Notes under the pieces: model-generated | What the model was told of the DNA's origin: nothing | Databases searched by the model: none | The model's input: the letters and a program-made list of their open reading frames with translations, nothing else | Shown: one piece after another, positions 52,133-58,522 of the stretch | Layout of the letters: each line of letters starts with the position of its first letter | How positions within the stretch are numbered: position 1 is the first letter of the stretch | Program-made: the position numbers and the translations under genes | NCBI RefSeq assembly: GCF_023264675.1 | Contig: NZ_JAHFVG010000002.1 | Coordinates: 1 to 64,000 of the forward strand | DNA: 64,000 nt | From: Rhodococcus sp. (in: high G+C Gram-positive bacteria) | GTDB lineage: Bacteria; Actinomycetota; Actinomycetes; Mycobacteriales; Mycobacteriaceae | Direction: 5' to 3'

Positions 52133-53101
52133 TCAGTGTCGGTCGGGTCCGCCGAGCGCGGCATTACGCTCGGCTGAGGGGCTGGCGCCGAAACGTTGCT
52201 TGTAGACCCGACTGAAGTGAGCTGCATCGTTGAGGCACCAGCGAGCGGCGATTGCTCCTACGGTGGTGTGTGCTGATCGGGGGTCGAGGAGATCGCGTCG
52301 TGCACAGTCGAGCCGAAGTTCGCGGATGGTCGTGCTCACGGTCCGCGGTTCGCCCTGGAACAGACGATCGAGTGAACGAGACGACATGTTCTGGGAGTGC
52401 GCCACGCTGCGATGCGTCAGTTGCGGATTCCGCAGGTGGTGTCGTATGTGCTCGAATACAGCCAGTCGCTGTGCACCGAGGTTGTCGGTCGTCCGAGTCC
52501 GGGATTGCGCGGTTACGGTGCTGCACAGTAGCTGTAGGCCGGCCTCGGCAAGCCTCAGGGTGGAGCTCGCTCCACTCGATTCAGGTGTCGACTGCGCGAT
52601 CGCCGAGGACACGAAATACGACAGAACAGGCCCGGCACCGGACGATGCATCGTGGACGTGTTCCATGACCTCGGTGATCCACCGCTGGGGAAGCTGCAGA
52701 GCGTCGGGAGGAAAGACCATGACGGCCGATTCCCACGCGCCTTCCAATCGAAGGTCGTACGGTCGGCTGGTGTCGTAGACGCCGAGTTGCCCGGGTTCGA
52801 TGACGATTTCTCGACCATCCTGGTGAACGGTCGCACGTCCACGAACTTGAAGACAGACCTTGAGTGCTTCGGTCGGTTCGTACCGCGCAACACGAGCGGT
52901 ACGACGGACGATCTGCGGCGTTCCGGTGACTTGAAACAACCGCAGATCGCCCACGTCCGAACCTACGATCCGTCCGGTCATCGGGGCGGGGTACTCGTCG
53001 ATTCTCTCCGGGTGTAAGCCCGCAAAGGACCGGCCCAACTCGGATCGCCACACGTCGCCGGTTGGATCAGAGGTGTTCTCGTGCAACAGAAGCGCAGACA
53101 C
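52133..53101 (-). CDS. AraC/XylS family regulator
   Basis: 322 residues from GTG 53101. N-terminal AraC_binding_2-type sensor (PGQLGVYDTSRPYDL cupin strand) and C-terminal double HTH (QRLAVFEHIRHHLRNPQLTHRSVAHSQNMSSRSLDRLF ... VGAIAARWCLNDAAHFSRVYKQRFGASPSAER). Relatives such as XylS/NphR activate aromatic catabolic genes. Only 27 bp after catC on the same strand, so it may be read with the cat operon; a likely target is the downstream aldehyde/alcohol dehydrogenase pair. Confidence 0.85.
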   Translation of the reverse strand: MSALLLHENTSDPTGDVWRSELGRSFAGLHPERIDEYPAPMTGRIVGSDVGDLRLFQVTGTPQIVRRTARVARYEPTEALKVCLQVRGRATVHQDGREIVIEPGQLGVYDTSRPYDLRLEGAWESAVMVFPPDALQLPQRWITEVMEHVHDASSGAGPVLSYFVSSAIAQSTPESSGASSTLRLAEAGLQLLCSTVTAQSRTRTTDNLGAQRLAVFEHIRHHLRNPQLTHRSVAHSQNMSSRSLDRLFQGEPRTVSTTIRELRLDCARRDLLDPRSAHTTVGAIAARWCLNDAAHFSRVYKQRFGASPSAERNAALGGPDRH

Positions 53102-53128
53102 TGGGGACCTACTCGAGTGGGCCGGGGA

Positions 53129-53413
53129 TCAGCCGGCGGCGATGTCGGACGGATGCATTGCGAGGGCAGTGACCTCGATCTTCATGAACGCGAACAGTGG
53201 AAGATTCCAGAGGATCTCGTGCAATCGCTCGTTGTCCCGGACGTCGAAGATGCTCAGATTGGAATACTGACCGACGTTGCGCCAGATGTGGACCCATTCA
53301 CCCCCGCGTTGAAGCTCGTGCGAGTACGCCTTCTCCCGCGCGAGAGTGTCGGTCCGGACGTCCGGATCCATGTCGAGTGGCAATGCCACATCCATGGTGA
53401 CCGAAAACAGCAT
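53129..53413 (-). CDS. catC: Muconolactone delta-isomerase
   Basis: 94 residues; matches CatC along its length: MLFSVTMDVALPLDMDP, REKAYSHELQRGGEWVHIWRNVGQYSNLSIFDV, LPLFAFMKIEVTALAMHPS. Isomerises muconolactone to 3-oxoadipate enol-lactone, a small decameric cytoplasmic enzyme. 13 bp after catA. Confidence 0.95.
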   Translation of the reverse strand: MLFSVTMDVALPLDMDPDVRTDTLAREKAYSHELQRGGEWVHIWRNVGQYSNLSIFDVRDNERLHEILWNLPLFAFMKIEVTALAMHPSDIAAG

Positions 53414-53426
53414 GTGGCTACCTCTT

Positions 53427-54281
53427 TCAGGACTTGTCGAGCACGAAGTCGTAGGTCACTTCCTGGCCGCCGTCGACGTCCTGCGGATCGAGGATGAGTT
53501 CAGGCTTGACGGCGTTGGCGACATCGTCGTCGTTGTGCTCGTCGCCGGGGAAGTAGAGCTGGGTGGTGATCTGTTGGAAGCCGTCGGCAGCGACCTTGAG
53601 ATGCAGGTGAGCCGGTCGCCACGGGTGCCAGCCGGCAGCGGTGATGAGGTTTCCGCACGCTCCGTCGGTGGGGATCTGGTACGGGGCGGGCTTCATCGTG
53701 TGAATCCAGTACTGACCTTGATCGTCCGTGGTGACGGTTCCGCGCAGATTCCATTCGGGAATTCCGGGTGCGAACTGTGAGTAGTAGCCGTCCGAGTCGG
53801 CATGCCAGATCTCGATGACGGCGTGCGGCAGAGCATTTCCGGCAACGTCGCGGACCTGACCCTTGAACAGCAGTGGTGTGCCGCTCTCGTCGTCGCGAAT
53901 GGGAAGGATTGCCGCCGAGCCGAGTTCGGGGGCATCGGGCACGTAGTACGGTCCCTCGATGGTGCCTTTGCTGCCCTCACGAGACTCGCTGGCGACCTCT
54001 TCGACGACGTGCTCGACCCAGACGTCGAGGAACAGCGGCCACTCGCCGGTCTGGCCGACGTTGATCAGCCAGGCCTTGAGCGCGTTGTACTCCTCGTAGG
54101 TGACGGCGTTGTCTCGGATCGTCTGGTGAACTCCCGCAAGTACCTGGCGTGCAAGCGCACTCACGCGCTCCGGAGGCGTCGTCGCCCCATGGGCCTTGTC
54201 GGAAGTGAAACGCTGAGTTGCGTTCGCACCGGATGCTGCCGCGGTGGCTTTCTCGGTCTCGGTTGCGTGGTCGATGCTCAT
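53427..54281 (-). CDS. catA: Catechol 1,2-dioxygenase
   Basis: 284 residues from ATG 54281 (AAAGGAG six nt upstream). Intradiol dioxygenase with non-heme Fe(III) ligands Y167 (WHADSDGYYS), Y201 (APYQIP), H225 and H227 (RPAHLH), and the N-terminal helical dimerisation domain. Cleaves catechol to cis,cis-muconate. Follows catB by 37 bp. Confidence 0.95.
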   Translation of the reverse strand: MSIDHATETEKATAAASGANATQRFTSDKAHGATTPPERVSALARQVLAGVHQTIRDNAVTYEEYNALKAWLINVGQTGEWPLFLDVWVEHVVEEVASESREGSKGTIEGPYYVPDAPELGSAAILPIRDDESGTPLLFKGQVRDVAGNALPHAVIEIWHADSDGYYSQFAPGIPEWNLRGTVTTDDQGQYWIHTMKPAPYQIPTDGACGNLITAAGWHPWRPAHLHLKVAADGFQQITTQLYFPGDEHNDDDVANAVKPELILDPQDVDGGQEVTYDFVLDKS

Positions 54282-54318
54282 GGTGACTCCTTTGTCTTTC
54301 GGATATTGACGGCTGTGT

Positions 54319-55422
54319 CTAGTTGTCGAGTCGATAGCGCTCGAGTTTGTCCGCGTCGATCTCGACGCCGAGCCCTGAGCCGGGCCGGACGGCAAGTTCG
54401 CCGTCGTGAATCTGGAGCGGTTCGGTGAGCAGGTCGTCGCTCATGTCGAGGAAGTTGGAGAGCTCGCCGGCCCGCCTCGACGTGAGTTCGAAAGCGGAAC
54501 CGAAGGCGACGGTGCAGGCCGATCCGAGCTGGCCGTCGATCTGGTTGCCCATGACGACTTCGAGGCCGAGACCTTCGCAGAGATGGTGCGTTCGGGTGGA
54601 TCCGGTGAAACCGCTCCGAGCGGTCTTGATGCTGACCGCGGTGGCGGATCCGCCGAGAATTTCGCGGGTGACCTCGGCGGGGGTGACGGCGGATTCGTCG
54701 GCGACGAAGGGCACGTCGAGTTGCTGCACGAGCCAACGCCTGCCGAGTACGTCGTCGGCGGGGCACAGTTCCTCGGCGAGTGTGAGACCGAGATCTTTCA
54801 TCTCGGCCATGGCGCGAGCTGATTCCGATGCGCTCCATCCGCGGTTCCCGTCGACATACAGTTCCACGCTGTCCCCGAGGTTTTCGCGCAGTGCACGGAC
54901 CACATCGGTGTCGAGGGACACCGGTCGCCGACCGACCTTGACCTTGAAGACCTCGATCCCGTAGTCGTCGCGCATCCGAGTGGCCTCGTCGACCATCTTC
55001 TCCGGGGTGTCGAAGCCGAGCATGTGGCTGACGCGCATGCGGTCGGTGTAGCCACCGAGGAGATCGGTGACCGGGAGATCAAGGGTTCTTCCGAGCGCGT
55101 CCCAGATGGCCATGTCGATAGCGGCCTTGGCCACTGGATTCCTGACGGTTCGGTTCACTCGGCCATGCACGATCTCGCGATCGGTCAGCGTCAGTCCGAT
55201 GATCTGAGGCGCGAAGATCGACTCGATGACCGCCACCATGCCCCGCTGAGTCTCGCCGTAAGTGAACGGGCGCGGGGGAGCATCGGCGATACCGATGATG
55301 CCGTCGTCGGTGTGTACGCGGACCAGAACGTGGTCGGCGGCATGGACTTCGCCGCTGGCGAATCGGAGTGGCTTGCGGTAGTCGATCGAGTAGGGAATCG
55401 CCTCGACGGCGGTGATTTTCAT
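54319..55422 (-). CDS. catB: Muconate cycloisomerase
   Basis: 367 residues from ATG 55422, overlapping the catR stop. Enolase superfamily: KxK catalytic motif K160-V-K162, metal ligands D191, E217 or E218, D242, and the opposite base K266 (SIKTARSG). Converts cis,cis-muconate to muconolactone using Mn or Mg. Confidence 0.93.
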   Translation of the reverse strand: MKITAVEAIPYSIDYRKPLRFASGEVHAADHVLVRVHTDDGIIGIADAPPRPFTYGETQRGMVAVIESIFAPQIIGLTLTDREIVHGRVNRTVRNPVAKAAIDMAIWDALGRTLDLPVTDLLGGYTDRMRVSHMLGFDTPEKMVDEATRMRDDYGIEVFKVKVGRRPVSLDTDVVRALRENLGDSVELYVDGNRGWSASESARAMAEMKDLGLTLAEELCPADDVLGRRWLVQQLDVPFVADESAVTPAEVTREILGGSATAVSIKTARSGFTGSTRTHHLCEGLGLEVVMGNQIDGQLGSACTVAFGSAFELTSRRAGELSNFLDMSDDLLTEPLQIHDGELAVRPGSGLGVEIDADKLERYRLDN

Positions 55423-56345
55423 GAGATGTCTTTCAGATCGTTCGTCGGCGGGGTATCGAGGAGAGGAAGGATCTCGGCGTCTTCCAGCGTCTGCACCAAC
55501 GATTCGATCAGCGGCGATGCGTGATCGCGCCGCCATGCGAGAGCCAGGTCGATGGTGTGGGCGCCGCCGATGTCACGGAATACGACGCCGTCGAGCTTGA
55601 GGGCTCGCACCGACTCGGGAACGAGAGCGATGCCGAGCCCAGCAGAGACGAGGGCCAGTAGTACGGATGTGTCGGGTGCTTCGTGCTCGCGGCGCGGTGT
55701 GAAGCCGGCCTCGCGGCAACTCTGTATCACTACGTCGTTGACCGCGGAGTGGCTGTCGGCGTACATCACGAAGTCCTCGTAGGCGAGATCGAGGACCTCG
55801 AGGGCTGGCTGGTCGGCGAGACGATGATCCAACGGCAACGCCACGACGAGCGACTCGGTCGCAATGGTGCGGACCACCAGATCGTCGCCGGCAACGGGCG
55901 GGCGCAGAACGGCCATGTCGAGGTGTTCCGCCCGCAGGCCATCGATCTGGGCGGGGGTCAGCAGGTCGCCGTGAATTTCGAGGGCGACCCCGGGAAGGCG
56001 TTGCTTGATAGCGCGCGAGATCGAGGGAAGTTGATCGAATGCCGCGGTGCCGGTGAATCCGATTCGGACCAAGCCGAGATGGCCCTCGGTTATTCGGCGC
56101 ACTCCGCGCACGGCATCGTCGAGGCTTTCGAGGATGCGGATTGCCTCGCGATAGAAGAACTCACCCGCCGGTGTCAGGCTGACGTGCCGGGTCGTGCGTG
56201 CCAGGAGCGTCACTCCGAGCTCGGTTTCGAGTTGCCGAACGGACTGGGACAGCGCTGGCTGGGCCAGGTACAAGCGTTTGGCGGCTTGACCGAAGTGCCT
56301 GGTCTCGGCAACGGCGACGAAGTGGTTCAGGTGCCGCAGTTCCAT
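55419..56345 (-). CDS. catR: LysR-type regulator CatR
   Basis: 308 residues from ATG 56345. LysR HTH: MELRHLNHFVAVAETRHFGQAAKRLYLAQPALSQSVRQLE, then a substrate-binding effector domain. Its stop overlaps the catB start (ATGA), so it is the first gene of catR-catB-catA-catC rather than divergent from them; it is instead divergent from benA. cis,cis-Muconate is the usual inducer of CatR/BenM-type proteins; benzoate is possible. A perfect dyad at 56454-56476 lies in the shared control region. Confidence 0.88.
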   Translation of the reverse strand: MELRHLNHFVAVAETRHFGQAAKRLYLAQPALSQSVRQLETELGVTLLARTTRHVSLTPAGEFFYREAIRILESLDDAVRGVRRITEGHLGLVRIGFTGTAAFDQLPSISRAIKQRLPGVALEIHGDLLTPAQIDGLRAEHLDMAVLRPPVAGDDLVVRTIATESLVVALPLDHRLADQPALEVLDLAYEDFVMYADSHSAVNDVVIQSCREAGFTPRREHEAPDTSVLLALVSAGLGIALVPESVRALKLDGVVFRDIGGAHTIDLALAWRRDHASPLIESLVQTLEDAEILPLLDTPPTNDLKDIS

Positions 56346-56453
56346 GTGATGCCGCCTCCGATTCCGTCCGGTGGCCGAGCGGATATCGCTCAGCGGTGAT
56401 GCACCCCACACTAGGACGGTCGATCATCGCTGACAAAGACTGATCAGCCACTT

Positions 56454-56476
56454 ATTGATAAGCGCTGATTATCAAT
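56454..56476. promoter_or_regulatory. LysR box ATTGATAA-N7-TTATCAAT between catR and benA
   Basis: Perfect 8-bp arms in the 226-bp divergent region; it contains several T-N11-A arrangements expected of LysR sites. 109 bp from catR and 96 bp from benA. A palindromic TGATCA lies just upstream. Probable CatR site controlling both cat and ben operons. Confidence 0.65.
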
Positions 56477-56571
56477 CGCACCCTTGGTTGTGACTAGGGC
56501 TATCCCTGGTGTGACCGGGACCACGTGCTGCGAGTGTGGGTGTCAACCGGACCACAGCCTTGGAGGACCCG

Positions 56572-57960
56572 ATGACCGAGATTCTGGATCACGTGCACGA
56601 CGCCGTCGAGAACGCCGTGATCGACGACGCCGACGCCGGTATCTACCGTGCGAACCGCAGCATCTTCACCGACGAGGAGATCTTCGAACTCGAGATGAAG
56701 CACATCTTCGAGGGCAACTGGATCTACATCGCGCACGAGAGCCAGCTGCCGAACAACGGCGACTACTTCACCGTGCACATGGGTCGCCAACCCGTCGTCA
56801 TCACGCGTGACAAAGACGGCGAACTGCACTGCCTGATCAACGCGTGTGCTCATCGTGGTGCCATGCTGTGCCGCCGGAAGACGGACAACCGGACGACCCT
56901 GACCTGCCCGTTCCACGGTTGGACGTTCCGCAACGACGGAACCCTGCTCAAGGTGAAAGATCCCGACGGAGCCGGCTACCCGGACACTTTCGACGTCGAC
57001 GGGTCCCACAACCTCACCAAGGTGCCCCGTTTCGAAAGCTACCGCGGGTTCCTCTTCGCGAGCTTGAACGACGATGTTTCGACCCTCGCCGAGCACCTCG
57101 GTGACACGACGAAGGTGATCGACATGCTCGTCGATCAGTCGCCCGACGGTCTCGAAGTGCTGCGCGGTTCGTCGACCTACACCTTCGACGGAAACTGGAA
57201 AGTGCAGGCGGAGAACGGCGCCGACGGCTACCACGTCAGCGCCGTGCACTGGAACTATGCGGCGACGACATCGCGGCGCAGCAACGGTGAGTCCAAGAAC
57301 ACCACCAAAGCGCTCGACGCCGGCGGCTGGGGTAAGTCCGGTGGCGGCTACTGGTCCTACCCGAACGGGCACCTGTGCCTGTGGACGTGGGCGGCAAACC
57401 CCCAGGATCGTCCGCTCTGGGATCAGATGGACGAGCTCAAGAAGCAACACGGCGATGCCAAGGGCGAGTTCATGGTCAAGGGATCACGAAACCTGTGCCT
57501 GTACCCGAACGTGTACCTGATGGATCAGTTCAGCACGCAGATCCGGCACTTCCGTCCGATTGCACCCAACAAGACCGAGGTGACGATCTACTGCATCGCC
57601 CCCAAGGGTGAAAGCAAAGAGGCTCGCAAGCATCGTATTCGGCAGTACGAGGACTTCTTCAACGCATCGGGGATGGCCACTCCCGACGACCTCGAGGAGT
57701 TTCGGTCCTGCCAGCTGACCTTCCAGGCGACGAACGCACCGTGGAACGACATGAGTCGCGGAGCCGAGCATTGGCTGAGTGGCCCGGACCCGGTGGCCGA
57801 AGCACTCGATATGCACGGCGTCATCTCCGCGGGTGTGAAGAACGAGGACGAAGGACTTTTCCCGGTTCAGCACGGTTACTGGCGTTCTACTCTGCTCGCG
57901 GCGCTCGACCGGGAGCGCGAACAGGGCACTGCCGCAGGCAACAAGACTTCGGAGGCGTGA
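56572..57960 (+). CDS. benA: Benzoate 1,2-dioxygenase large subunit
   Basis: 462 residues from ATG 56572 (AGGA five nt upstream). Rieske centre C92-x-H94 ... C112-x2-H115 (CAHRGAML, CPFHGW); mononuclear iron ligands H221 and H226 (ADGYHVSAVH) with bridging D218 nearby. Alpha subunit of the terminal oxygenase forming the 1,2-cis-diol of benzoate. Confidence 0.95.
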   Translation: MTEILDHVHDAVENAVIDDADAGIYRANRSIFTDEEIFELEMKHIFEGNWIYIAHESQLPNNGDYFTVHMGRQPVVITRDKDGELHCLINACAHRGAMLCRRKTDNRTTLTCPFHGWTFRNDGTLLKVKDPDGAGYPDTFDVDGSHNLTKVPRFESYRGFLFASLNDDVSTLAEHLGDTTKVIDMLVDQSPDGLEVLRGSSTYTFDGNWKVQAENGADGYHVSAVHWNYAATTSRRSNGESKNTTKALDAGGWGKSGGGYWSYPNGHLCLWTWAANPQDRPLWDQMDELKKQHGDAKGEFMVKGSRNLCLYPNVYLMDQFSTQIRHFRPIAPNKTEVTIYCIAPKGESKEARKHRIRQYEDFFNASGMATPDDLEEFRSCQLTFQATNAPWNDMSRGAEHWLSGPDPVAEALDMHGVISAGVKNEDEGLFPVQHGYWRSTLLAALDREREQGTAAGNKTSEA

Positions 57961-57961
57961 G

Positions 57962-58477
57962 ATGACCTCAGCAACCAACGAAACCAGCGAGATCACCCAG
58001 TCGGCCATCGAGCAGTTTCTCTACCGCGAGGCGCGTTACCTCGACGACCGCGAATTCGAGAAGTGGTTGACCTGCTACGCCGACGACGTCGAGTACTGGA
58101 TGCCGTCCTGGGGTGACGACGACCTCCTCACCGAAGATCCGGAGACCGACATCTCGTTGATCTACTACGAGAACAAGGGCGGTCTCGAAGACCGGGTGTT
58201 CCGCATCCGCACCGAACGCTCGAGCGCGACCTCCATTCCCGAGCCGCGAACCAGCCACAACATCAGCAACGTCGAGGTGATCGAACGCCGTGGTGACATC
58301 GTCGACGTGCGATTCAATTGGCACACCATGTATTTCCGTTACAAGACGATCGATCCGTATTACGGAACGTCCTTCTATGCGATCGATTTTTCCGGTGATT
58401 CGCCGCTGATTCGTCGCAAGACCGTGGTGCTCAAGAACGATTACATCCACCACGTCGTCGACATCTATCACTTCTGA
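57962..58477 (+). CDS. benB: Benzoate 1,2-dioxygenase small subunit
   Basis: 171 residues, NTF2-like beta subunit (FLYREARYLDDREFEKWLTCYADDVEYWMPSWGDDD, SHNISNVEV). GGAGG six nt before the ATG lies within the end of benA, and only one base separates the genes. Structural partner of BenA. Confidence 0.95.
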   Translation: MTSATNETSEITQSAIEQFLYREARYLDDREFEKWLTCYADDVEYWMPSWGDDDLLTEDPETDISLIYYENKGGLEDRVFRIRTERSSATSIPEPRTSHNISNVEVIERRGDIVDVRFNWHTMYFRYKTIDPYYGTSFYAIDFSGDSPLIRRKTVVLKNDYIHHVVDIYHF

Positions 58478-58522
58478 CCTTTCTCGGATTCCGGGTCGAA
58501 GAACTGTGCGAGAGGAACATTC

